Of a stretch of 64,000 bases of DNA, positions 38,042-45,366 are shown piece after piece; the stretch's first letter is position 1, and each line of letters begins with the position of its first letter. Where the stretch lies: NCBI GenBank assembly GCA_016790225.1, contig JAEUOZ010000060.1, positions 1 through 64,000 of the forward strand, given 5' to 3'. The notes beneath the pieces were generated by a model. The model was not told the origin of the DNA, made no database searches, and saw only the letters and a list, made by a program, of their open reading frames with translations. Position numbers and translations under genes: made by a program. This stretch comes from Rubrivivax sp. Its GTDB lineage: Bacteria; Pseudomonadota; Gammaproteobacteria; Burkholderiales; Burkholderiaceae.

Positions 38042-39124
38042 CTACCGGGCTGGGCTGGAGCTGGAGCTGGAGGACCTCAGGGCGAGGCGGAAGCCAACGC
38101 CGTGGATAGGGAAGCCTCGCCCGAGGCCGTGGCGGGATGCCGAACGGCAGTCGCGCGCGTCGGCTGACCACGAGCCACCGCGCTGGGCGCAGTGGGCCAT
38201 ATAGCCCTCCGCCGGCGCGCTCAGCGGGTCCTCCGCAACTTCGCCAGGGCCGAGCGTCGCATAGGCGCGCGGCCCGCCATCCGCACACCACTCCCACACG
38301 TTGCCGTGCATCTCGAACAGCCCCCAGCGGTTGGCTGGAAAGGACTTGACCGGCACCGTACGCTTACGTGGCGTGCCCAGCGTCGGATCCTTGTCGTCGT
38401 GGTCAAACTTCCCACTGAAGTTCACATCATCGGTCGAGATCTCCGCACCGAAGGCAAACGCATGGGGCGAACCTGCGCGGCACGCATACTCCCACTCGGC
38501 TTCGGTGGGCAAGGTGGCCTGGTCACCTTCGGCCCAGGATTCGGTCAGCGTCTCCAGAAAGGATCGCGCCTGATCCCAGACCACTTCTTCGACGGGGCAC
38601 TGCGGATCTTCCTTGAAGCGGCTCGGGTTGTCGCCGCCCATCACGGCCAGCCACAGGGCTTGCGTGCAGGCGGTATCTGCGAGCCAGAAGCCCCGTGTCA
38701 AACGCACAGGGTGCTGCGGGCCCTCCACAAACACTTGACGCAACTTGTCGAAGGAGAAGAGCGGTGCACGATGCACGGGGTGCTGCAGGCCTTCGTCGCC
38801 CCAGCGACCCGGCTCATCGTCCGGCGAACCCATCAGAAAAGTCCCGGGCTCGATCCAGCGCAGCCGCTGCACCACGTCGCGCACTTCAAGTTCAGCCCAC
38901 AGGCCGTACTTGTCATCGCCCCACGACACCGCCCAGGGAGGGGGGAAGGCGGATGGGATGCGTTGCGCTTCGGGCAGTGGTGGGCCGAGCAGGACAGAGC
39001 CCTTGCGGGGCTGAAGCGTGGGACGCTCGGCCACGGCCGATCGTTCAGCCAAGGCAAGCCTCCGAGGCACTGATCGCGGCAAGCGGCTGCCCGGGGAGCG
39101 TTCGGCGCGGGGCGTCCACCCCAA
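38042..39124 (-). CDS. DGR variable protein 1: FGE-sulfatase (C-type-lectin-like) fold
   Basis: Up to 360 residues. Seen: WGDDKYGLWAELEVRDVVQRLRWIEPGTFLMGSPDDE, then FWLADTACTQALWLAVMGG, LPTEAEWEYACRAG, WGLFEMHGNVWEW and the end RGGSW...GVGFRLAL. This is the formylglycine-generating-enzyme fold used as target scaffold by many DGRs. VR1 covers about residues 309-350. Of the two cysteines that do catalysis in true FGEs (SWxCxxxxC), only the second is present, so it is probably a binding module. The start is uncertain: the longest frame begins with TTG at 39124, with GTG options at 39070 and 39034. It lies just downstream of the TR and RT gene. A Ser-rich tail (SSSSSSSPAR) ends it. Confidence 0.88.
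   Translation of the reverse strand: MGWTPRAERSPGSRLPRSVPRRLALAERSAVAERPTLQPRKGSVLLGPPLPEAQRIPSAFPPPWAVSWGDDKYGLWAELEVRDVVQRLRWIEPGTFLMGSPDDEPGRWGDEGLQHPVHRAPLFSFDKLRQVFVEGPQHPVRLTRGFWLADTACTQALWLAVMGGDNPSRFKEDPQCPVEEVVWDQARSFLETLTESWAEGDQATLPTEAEWEYACRAGSPHAFAFGAEISTDDVNFSGKFDHDDKDPTLGTPRKRTVPVKSFPANRWGLFEMHGNVWEWCADGGPRAYATLGPGEVAEDPLSAPAEGYMAHCAQRGGSWSADARDCRSASRHGLGRGFPIHGVGFRLALRSSSSSSSPAR
38076..38198 (-). repeat. Variable repeat VR1
   Basis: 123 bp aligning without gaps to the TR (offset 1182). On the coding strand 15 of 22 TR adenines are changed, against 12 of the other 101 positions. The changed codons give SADARDC and RHGLGRGFPIHGVGF where TR encodes INDARNC and [15 protein letters not shown]. 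The extra non-adenine changes suggest an older copy, or descent from a slightly different template. Confidence 0.9.
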
Positions 39125-39257
39125 CCCCTACCAGCACCCCGGGGGCCTTGCAGTTTGGCGGGCGATTCAGGCCGAAGGCCTGCGCCACCCGCACCGGATG
39201 TGTCATCGGGTCCAGCACACGCGGCCGGGCATCCACCACGGCGGCGCGGCACTCGAG

Positions 39258-39380
39258 CTCAGGGCGAGGCGGAAGCCAATGTCGTTGTTGCGGTTGCCGC
39301 GCTCGTTGGCGTTGCGGTAGGCCGCCCGGCAGTTGCGCGCGTCGTTGATCCACGAGCCGCCGCGCAGGGCGCGGTGGGCC
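39258..39380 (-). repeat. Template repeat (TR) of the DGR
   Basis: 123 bp between the RT gene and variable protein 1. In the VR reading frame it encodes [40 protein letters not shown] and contains seven AAC codons. AAC is the typical template codon because A-to-N changes in it never create a stop. Identity to VR1 and VR2 ends abruptly at both edges. The 3' edge (GCCTCGCCCTGAG then GCTCGAG) diverges from the VRs (GCCTCGCCCTGAG then GTCCTCCAG), which fits an IMH*/IMH pair. No GGGAC-loop hairpin follows TR, as expected for a template that is copied but not replaced. Confidence 0.95.
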
Positions 39381-39412
39381 GCTTTTCAGCGCGCTCGCTA
39401 TCCGTGATCCGC

Positions 39413-39439
39413 CCTTGGCGCCCTGACCGGGCGCCAAGG
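39413..39439 (-). other. Hairpin between the RT gene and TR
   Basis: CCTTGGCGCCC (39413-39423) and GGGCGCCAAGG (39429-39439) form a perfect 11-bp stem with a 5-nt loop. It lies 33 nt upstream of TR and 39 nt after the RT stop, in the direction of transcription. It could be a structured 5' part of the TR RNA that the RT recognises, or a processing or attenuation signal; there is no T-run that would make it a standard terminator. Confidence 0.6.
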
Positions 39440-39478
39440 CAAACAACGGAGGGTTGCGCCTGACGATGGAGATGCACA

Positions 39479-40609
39479 TCACGCGCTCGACTGTAGCCTT
39501 GCCCACAGCCGCTGGCGAAAGTGCAGCGTCTGGGTGTGCGCCACGGTAGCGAGCAGGTTGTCGTGCGCGCGTTGCAGCAAGCACTGCTGCTGGATGGCCG
39601 AATCACCACCCTCATCCCAGGGCGCACCGCCGCCCGGCGCACTGTCCTTGAACCGCTGCAACACACGGGCTGCCTGCCGAAACCGCGACAGCTTGCGCGC
39701 GCTGGCCAGCACCACACCCGGCTTCACACGGAAGCCGCAGAAGCGCAGCCCGCGGTCGCAGGGGCCGCTGTGCGCATTCGGATTCAGGCGCAGGCGGCGC
39801 GTGTGCCACAACTGATCGGTGAAGTCGGCCAGCAGTTGGCGCGCCTCGGCCGGACCGTCACACCACCAGACGATGTCATCCATGTAGCGCACATGCCCGC
39901 GCACGACCGGGTGTTCGAGCAGCCAGCGGTCCGCCGCGTCCAGATAGGCGTTGGCGAAGTGCCGCGAGGTGAGCGCGCCGATGGGCAGGCCCCGGCCGGC
40001 GCCAGGCTCTGCACCGCTTTCCACGATGCGCTGCAGCAGCGCCAGGAAGCCATCGCCCTTGAAGCGCCGACTCAGCAGGTCCATCAACAGCGCATGGTCG
40101 ATTTGCGCAAAGTACGAGGCCACGTCCACCTGCACGCACCAGGCGTGGCGCTGCAGGTGCTGCTGCACCGACTGCACCGCCGCATGCACGCCCTTGCCGG
40201 GCCGGCAGGCGAAGCTGGAGTCCACCAGCGAACGCTCCAGACGCGCTTCGGCCAGATTGAAGATGGCGTGGTGAAGCACCCGGTCTGCAAAGCCGTGCAC
40301 ACTGATCTCACGCGGCTTCGGATCCTGGATGCGGAAGCGACGCAGGCCGCCCACCGGTGCGCGGCCTTCGCGGATGCGCGTGGCCAGATCGGCGAGCTTG
40401 TCATCCAGCCCGGCCAGCCAGTGGGCGACCGACGGACGGTGCTGCTTGCCGCGCGCAGCCTTCCAGGTGGCCCGCAGCAGGTTGCCGCGTGCGGCCAGAT
40501 CGTCCAGGCTGATGGACAGGCGCTTCATGTTTGGCCGTGGCACACGGCCGATGCGCAGGCGGCGGCAAGGTTCGGGCATGCCCGCAGGGCCAGCCGCGGG
40601 CCTGGACAT
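39479..40609 (-). CDS. DGR-type reverse transcriptase
   Basis: Up to 376 residues. Seen in order: KPREISVHGFADRVLHHAIF, DSSFACRPGKGVHAAV, the catalytic Asp of motif A in CVQVDVASYFAQIDH, motif 4 GLPIGALTSRHFANAYL, the catalytic YMDD at 242-245, and LRFCGFRV. The IG-x3-S motif and the small size mark it as a DGR enzyme. Family members of this group usually have S-Q where this has S-R. It would copy TR RNA with errors opposite adenines and feed the cDNA into VR1 and VR2. ATG at 40609 directly abuts the HRDC stop (TGAATG); MKRLSISLDDLAARG at 40528 is an equally plausible start giving 349 residues. Confidence 0.93.
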   Translation of the reverse strand: MSRPAAGPAGMPEPCRRLRIGRVPRPNMKRLSISLDDLAARGNLLRATWKAARGKQHRPSVAHWLAGLDDKLADLATRIREGRAPVGGLRRFRIQDPKPREISVHGFADRVLHHAIFNLAEARLERSLVDSSFACRPGKGVHAAVQSVQQHLQRHAWCVQVDVASYFAQIDHALLMDLLSRRFKGDGFLALLQRIVESGAEPGAGRGLPIGALTSRHFANAYLDAADRWLLEHPVVRGHVRYMDDIVWWCDGPAEARQLLADFTDQLWHTRRLRLNPNAHSGPCDRGLRFCGFRVKPGVVLASARKLSRFRQAARVLQRFKDSAPGGGAPWDEGGDSAIQQQCLLQRAHDNLLATVAHTQTLHFRQRLWARLQSSA

Positions 40610-41137
40610 TCACGCATCCTCAACCCCGTGGCTCAGCATCGCGGCGCGCAGGTTGTCCAGCACGGCCGCACCGTAGCGCTGTACGCGCGCCGGGCCGACG
40701 CCGTCGATCTCACCCAGCTCGGCTGGTGTTTCGCAGCGCCGCTGCGCTATGGCGGCCAGCTGCTCGTTGGTGAAGACGGCGTAGAGCGGCACGCCATCGG
40801 CCTCAGCCTGCGTCTTGCGCCACTGGCGCAGCGCGGCGAAGAGGTTGAAGTCGGTTTCGCTGAGCAGGTGCTTGTAGTCAGGCTTGCCGGCGCCAGGGGC
40901 CGATGCGCCGCTCTTGGCGGAGGCCTGACGTTCGCGCCGGTCCTGGCGCTTGAGCGCATCCGGCAACGGCCCGGGGCCATCGGCCACCTCGACGCACACG
41001 GCCCAGAACGAGTGCGTGCCGTCGGCGACGAAGTGGCGCTCCACGCGCAGCACGCGCTGGCTGGCGCAGAAGGTGTTGACAGCCTCCTGGTCGGCCTCGG
41101 GCTCCAGGGCGCGGATGGTGAAGCAGTGGAGGGACAT
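40610..41137 (-). CDS. HRDC-domain DGR accessory protein
   Basis: A 175-residue protein. The C-terminal half is an HRDC domain (LFAALRQWRKTQAEADGVPLYAVFTNEQLAAIAQRR, then EIDGVGPARVQRYGAAVLDNL), a helical nucleic-acid-binding module best known from RecQ helicases and RNase D. The N-terminal half (FTIRALEPEADQEAVNTFCASQRVLRVERHF) is a compact alpha/beta piece. HRDC proteins are one of the known accessory types found next to DGR reverse transcriptases that lack Avd; no Avd-like four-helix protein is encoded here. It probably helps bind TR RNA or cDNA. Its stop is adjacent to the RT start codon. Confidence 0.85.
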   Translation of the reverse strand: MSLHCFTIRALEPEADQEAVNTFCASQRVLRVERHFVADGTHSFWAVCVEVADGPGPLPDALKRQDRRERQASAKSGASAPGAGKPDYKHLLSETDFNLFAALRQWRKTQAEADGVPLYAVFTNEQLAAIAQRRCETPAELGEIDGVGPARVQRYGAAVLDNLRAAMLSHGVEDA

Positions 41138-41174
41138 GGCGCGTGGTGAGCCGCTATGACAGTGCCGTTGTCAG

Positions 41175-44100
41175 CTACTTGCGGCGCGTTGAACCGGCGC
41201 CGCGCTTGGGTGCCGGTGCCGGTGCCTTGGACTTCGGCCTTGCCCGCGCGGCAGCGCCGCGCGGCGGCTCGGCATCCCGCCGAGCCGCCGTCCCCGGGCC
41301 GTCCCGGCCCGGGGACCGGGACGCCTCCGGCGCCCCGAAAACCTGGGCTGGAGCTGGACCGGTACTGGAGGACCTCAGGGCGAGGCGCAAGCCAACGTCG
41401 CCGCTGCGGTAGCCGCGCTCGCAGGCGCGGCGGTAGGCCGCCCGGCAGCCGCGCGCGATGGAGAACCACGAGCCGCCGCGCTGGGCGCGGAGGGCCGAGT
41501 CGCCATCGCCGCCCGCGTCCCGCGGGTCGTCGATCGGCTCGTCGGAGGCCTCGTAGCGACGCGTGCCGCTGTCATCGCACCACTCCCACACATTGCCGTG
41601 CATCTCGTACAGGCCCCAGGGATTGGCCGGCAGGCTGGCAACAGGGACGGTGCACTGCCGCCACTCGCTGGGCGGCCCGCCGTCGTACGGGTTTGTGCCA
41701 TTGAAGTTGACCTGCGTGCTGTCGATGCGGCCGCCCCAGCTGAAGGGATCATCGGTGCCGGCCCGGCAGGCGTATTCCCATTCGGCCTCGGTGGGCAGCG
41801 CTGCGGTGCAACCGGGCGGCAGCATCGGTTGCAGACGCTGAAGGAAGGCCTGCACCTCGTCCCAGCTCACCGTCTCGACCGGGTTGCGCGGATCGTCGCT
41901 GAACCGCGACGGGTTCTTGCCACCCATCACGGCCAGCCACAGCGCCTGCGTGCAGGCGGTGTCGGCCAGCCAGAAGCCTTTAGTGATGCGCACGGGGTGG
42001 CGCGGGACTTCGTCAACGGTGCGCGCGGGTTCGTCGTCGGGCGAGCCCATCCAGAAGGTGCCGGCGGGGATGTAGCGCAGGCGTTGGGTGATGCCCTTGA
42101 TCGTCAGCTCGACAAACGGGGCGCACGGCCCCAGGCTCGGATCCGCTCCCATGTAGAGCTGGGCCAGCGAAGCGGGTGCATGCTGAGCCTGCCGTGTTCC
42201 GGCCAGCGGGCCGTCGGCCGAAACAACCGCGCGGACCGGCTCCCGCCAGATCAAGCCTTCGCCGGTTTCCACTGCGCGCAGCCGAACCTCCGCTCCATCA
42301 GGGCGCAACACGCTCACAAAGGCGCCCGCCGCATCCCGCCCGATCCCCGTGGCCCACGGTGGCGACGACTGCAACGCCAGTTCGATGCGATGCGCGACAG
42401 TTTCGAGCGTCAGGCTTCCGTGTTCGAGGTCGCCGCCGACCGCAAGCGCTTGCTCGCTTGCCGAGGGGCGCAGCAGTTGCGGGCGATGCCCGGACAGGGT
42501 CAGGGCGATGTCCCCGCCTTCAAACGGCCCCACGACAGGCGACGCATGCCGAACCGGCTGCGCCTCGGCTGCCACCAGCCAAAGGGCCGCGCCGCGTTGT
42601 TCCAGGCGCCATGATCGAACGGGCTCAGGCTGTCGGCGCGACTTCACGGCCAGCAGCCGCGTGGCCGAAATGCCGGCTGGCACCGAAGCCTGCCCGGTCG
42701 CCGCCCACAGGGCAGTGCCCAGCCTGCTGCGGTGTTGCAACCAGGCCGGATCCGCGCCTTGGCGATCGAACACATCGCGTGCAAAGTCGCGCAGCACGGG
42801 GTCGAAATCGGCGGTGCGGGAAGCCAGTTCGGCCAGCTTTTCGGTCCACTGCAGGCCGTGCTCGACCCACTCGCGCTGTGCGTCGGGGGCAGCGGCAACC
42901 GGGATCGGGCTGTGCGCCGCCCACAACGAGGCTTCCAGCGCCTGCAGCGAACGGGGCAATTCAGCGCGGCGTGCATGCAGAACGTCCAGCATGGCCAGCC
43001 AGCGGTCGGCTGACAAGGTGCTCGCGGCCAGGCGGCGGGCCTGTGCGGCTGCCTCTCCCTGCAAGCTGCGGCTGCCCAGACCATCGCCGGCGGGGGGGCG
43101 CTCGCTCCAGAAGAGCGACTCAAGGGCGGGCTGCGCACGCAGCGCCGGATCCAGCCAGCGCAGGCGGCGCAGCAACTGCGCATCGAGATGCACGGCACAG
43201 GAAGCCAGCATGCTCAGGCCTGTGCGCAGGCCCTCCAAGCGCGCCCGCTCGCCCCGGGCCTGGTCCAGCGAAGCCAACTGCCCCCGTTGGGGCTTCAGGC
43301 CAACGCCGGGCATCAAGCAGCGCACGTCGAAATGGGCGGCGGCCTCCTTGCTGACCTGCGCAGGCGCCACCGGTGCCCAGCAAACCGGGATGCAGCCGCG
43401 CTCGTGCAGTTTCCTGGCGAAGCTGATCCACGGGTTGGCATCGCCGCGCGCCGGCTGAGCGGCCCAGCTCAAGTCGGAAAACAGGACGACGACCGTGCCG
43501 GGCGGCGGCGGCCGGCGGCTCTTGACGGCATCCTCGGCAGAGAGGGCATCCGGCCGTCCCTGCGCACCCAGAACGGTCAGCCCGGCCTCGCCGCGCATCT
43601 TCAGCAGCAGACGCACCAGCAGGCACAGGTCTTCCGCGTACGGGTCCATCCGCTCGCTGATGTCGGCCACCAGCCACAGCTGCCCGCTCCACAGGCGACG
43701 CTGCTGTCGGGGCAGGCGGCGGACGGGCCGCCGCCTTGACATGCGGTTGACCAGCGCGCGCAGATCGATGCCGGCCGCTCGCACCACCGATGCACTGTCG
43801 CGCAGGGCGGGCCACCACTGGCTGGCGCGCAGCAGGGTCAAGGGCGGATGGGCCGGTTCCGTGGCCGCAGGCAGTGCGTCCGACGGCGCGTCCCAGATAT
43901 CCAGATCCAGCGGTGTCGCCTCGGCTGAGGGGTCTGCGGGCGATGGCTCGATGCGCTCGTGTCGCAAGGGCACGACGATGCGGGCTCTCAGCGGAGGGCG
44001 CTCGCCAGCATCTTCGTCGTCGAGTGGCTCGCCTTCTGGGACCTTGCCTGTTGCGGAGCCGCCGGCCGGGTCGACAACCCGGGTCGACCCCGCGCCGCCG

Positions 44101-44294
44101 CCGGGATCGGGACTGCGGTCGGACGGGCGGGCCGCAAAACCCAGGCCCTGGGCCAGCCGCGTCTGCAGCGCCATATCGCCCAGGGCATCGGCTTCCACCC
44201 AGGCGCGCAGCAGGTCAGCGCAGTAGACGTCGCTGCGCATCGGACGCGCATCGGCCCTGGCCTGATCCCGCTCAGCCACGGTCGGGGTCGTCAC
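41175..44294 (-). CDS. DGR variable protein 2: vWA-like domain fused to FGE-fold variable domain
   Basis: 1039 residues. Seen: an N-terminal low-complexity, acidic region (about 60-150); a vWA-like Rossmann domain (about 205-350) with LWLVADISERMDPYAEDLCLLVRLLLKMRG and TVVVLFSDLSW, where the metal-site pattern DxSxR is degenerate; a central region of unclear fold to about 720; and an FGE/lectin-like domain (about 725-975) with RLRYIPAGTFWMGS, FWLADTACTQALW, LPTEAEWEYACRAG, WGLYEMHGNVWEW and VR2. A basic Pro/Ala tail of about 65 residues follows, encoded by the DNA that forms the VR2 hairpins. The start GTG at 44294 is 35 nt after the MoxR stop. The vWA partner next to a MoxR ATPase is a classic pairing. 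Confidence 0.88.
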   Translation of the reverse strand: MTTPTVAERDQARADARPMRSDVYCADLLRAWVEADALGDMALQTRLAQGLGFAARPSDRSPDPGGGAGSTRVVDPAGGSATGKVPEGEPLDDEDAGERPPLRARIVVPLRHERIEPSPADPSAEATPLDLDIWDAPSDALPAATEPAHPPLTLLRASQWWPALRDSASVVRAAGIDLRALVNRMSRRRPVRRLPRQQRRLWSGQLWLVADISERMDPYAEDLCLLVRLLLKMRGEAGLTVLGAQGRPDALSAEDAVKSRRPPPPGTVVVLFSDLSWAAQPARGDANPWISFARKLHERGCIPVCWAPVAPAQVSKEAAAHFDVRCLMPGVGLKPQRGQLASLDQARGERARLEGLRTGLSMLASCAVHLDAQLLRRLRWLDPALRAQPALESLFWSERPPAGDGLGSRSLQGEAAAQARRLAASTLSADRWLAMLDVLHARRAELPRSLQALEASLWAAHSPIPVAAAPDAQREWVEHGLQWTEKLAELASRTADFDPVLRDFARDVFDRQGADPAWLQHRSRLGTALWAATGQASVPAGISATRLLAVKSRRQPEPVRSWRLEQRGAALWLVAAEAQPVRHASPVVGPFEGGDIALTLSGHRPQLLRPSASEQALAVGGDLEHGSLTLETVAHRIELALQSSPPWATGIGRDAAGAFVSVLRPDGAEVRLRAVETGEGLIWREPVRAVVSADGPLAGTRQAQHAPASLAQLYMGADPSLGPCAPFVELTIKGITQRLRYIPAGTFWMGSPDDEPARTVDEVPRHPVRITKGFWLADTACTQALWLAVMGGKNPSRFSDDPRNPVETVSWDEVQAFLQRLQPMLPPGCTAALPTEAEWEYACRAGTDDPFSWGGRIDSTQVNFNGTNPYDGGPPSEWRQCTVPVASLPANPWGLYEMHGNVWEWCDDSGTRRYEASDEPIDDPRDAGGDGDSALRAQRGGSWFSIARGCRAAYRRACERGYRSGDVGLRLALRSSSTGPAPAQVFGAPEASRSPGRDGPGTAARRDAEPPRGAAARARPKSKAPAPAPKRGAGSTRRK
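41244..41316 (-). other. Hairpin cluster downstream of VR2 (DGR target-site element)
   Basis: Three consecutive perfect hairpins. GTCCCCGGGCC with GGCCCGGGGAC (41290-41316) has the coding-strand loop GGGAC and starts 57 nt after VR2. CGGCGGCTCGG with CCGAGCCGCCG (41262-41290) has the loop CGGGATG. CCGCGCGGC with GCCGCGCGG (41244-41264) has a 3-nt loop. They lie within the coding region for the C-terminal tail of the vWA-FGE protein. The first matches the VR1 hairpin in stem length, loop and spacing. Confidence 0.8.
41374..41496 (-). repeat. Variable repeat VR2
   Basis: 123 bp aligning without gaps to TR (offset 2116). 16 of 22 coding-strand adenines are substituted, by C, G or T, while only 3 of 101 other bases differ (opposite TR positions 39272, 39343, 39366). 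The encoded change is INDARNC to FSIARGC and [14 protein letters not shown] to RACERGYRSGDVGL. This strict adenine bias indicates recent mutagenic retrohoming. Confidence 0.95.
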
Positions 44295-44329
44295 GGTTCG
44301 ACCGGTCGGCCGTTCATGTGACCGGCACT

Positions 44330-45349
44330 TCAGCTCTTGGCCGCGCCGTCGATCACCGGCACCGGCGAGCGATCCTGGCCCGGCAGTGGCTGGCTGTCGT
44401 CCAGGCCGCCATGCTTGACGAAGACAAACGCGCTCAGCCGCTGCAGATAGTCGATCTGGCGCGGCGTGTCATCTGGGGCCAGCTGATGCAGCGCATAGAG
44501 CAGATCCAGCAGTTCCGCGGCGCCCGGCTTGTAGCCTGCCGAGCCGGCGGCTGTGCGGTCCGCGTCCAGTTGCCGCGCAGCGATGTCGATGACTTCCGGC
44601 GCGAGCTTTGGCGCCGGCGGGCTGGCCGCTGCCACCGGTCGGTCATCGCCAAAGTGCGCGGTGGCCCGCTGCTTCAGCCAGCTCAGGTAACTCTGGCCCG
44701 GTTTGGGCGCGAGGTTCAGCACCACACAGCGGCGAAGAAACGCGGGCGGCAGCTCACGCTCTTCATTGGTGGTGATGATGACGAGCGGCGCGTTGGCCGA
44801 ATCCGGCAGCGCCTGGATCGGCACGTTCAGTTCAGGGATCCTGAAGCTGCGCTGGCCCAGTACCTCCAGCAGGCTGTTGGGCAGGTCACTGTCGGCCTTG
44901 TCGATCTCGTCGATCAGGATCACGTGGCCCGCCGGCGTCGTCGTCTCTTGAGCGCAACTGCCGTAGTCCTTGGCCGATTCCCAGCCATAGGCGCGCCAGA
45001 GCACACCGGGCTCCCAGTAGTCGCTGTTCTCACCGAGCTTCCCGCCGGGTTGGGCATCGGCGAGGCGACGGATGGCATCGTGTCGGTAGATGAGATCCTG
45101 GGCTTCAAAGCGCGGGTGAATCACTTCCGTGAGGAGCCTCCAGCCCAGGACCTGGGCAGCCGCGCGGGCCAGCTGGGTCTTGCCCGTGCCCGGCTCACCT
45201 CGCACCAGCAGGGGCCTTCGCGCCGCCTGCGCCAGCGTCAGCGCCGCCTTCTGCTCGGGCGACCAGCGGTGAGCCGACCGCGGGCCGTCTTCGGGGCGGT
45301 TCAGGTCAGTGACTTCGTGGTCGCCCAAGGTTTCGAACTTGGATGGCAT
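44330..45349 (-). CDS. MoxR-type AAA+ ATPase
   Basis: A 339-residue AAA+ protein. Seen: Walker A RGEPGTGKTQLARAA, Walker B HVILIDEIDKAD, sensor and arginine-finger region IITTNEERELPPAFLRRCVVL, and a C-terminal lid. MoxR ATPases act as chaperone-like switches on vWA-domain partners, here the protein encoded directly downstream. I chose ATG at 45349 (MPSKFETLGDHEVTDL); the open frame starts at a TTG 7 codons earlier. It is 17 nt from the TIR gene stop and 35 nt before the vWA-FGE start, within one operon. Confidence 0.93.
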   Translation of the reverse strand: MPSKFETLGDHEVTDLNRPEDGPRSAHRWSPEQKAALTLAQAARRPLLVRGEPGTGKTQLARAAAQVLGWRLLTEVIHPRFEAQDLIYRHDAIRRLADAQPGGKLGENSDYWEPGVLWRAYGWESAKDYGSCAQETTTPAGHVILIDEIDKADSDLPNSLLEVLGQRSFRIPELNVPIQALPDSANAPLVIITTNEERELPPAFLRRCVVLNLAPKPGQSYLSWLKQRATAHFGDDRPVAAASPPAPKLAPEVIDIAARQLDADRTAAGSAGYKPGAAELLDLLYALHQLAPDDTPRQIDYLQRLSAFVFVKHGGLDDSQPLPGQDRSPVPVIDGAAKS

Positions 45350-45366
45350 GTTCCGTGGGCTCCGTT

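Noticed and set aside
39045..39584. 179-codon minus-strand frame spanning TR
   Set aside because: It reads TR in a different frame from that of the variable proteins and lacks any domain; TR is better explained as a non-coding template.
39479..40609. Group II intron or retron reverse transcriptase
   Set aside because: No maturase or endonuclease domain and no intron RNA motifs or retron msr/msd next to it; TR/VR pairs and the IG-x3-S motif indicate a DGR.
42176..43458. Overlapping plus-strand frames opposite the vWA-FGE gene
   Set aside because: Arg/Ala/Pro-rich shadows; the minus-strand frame carries vWA and FGE motifs and VR2.
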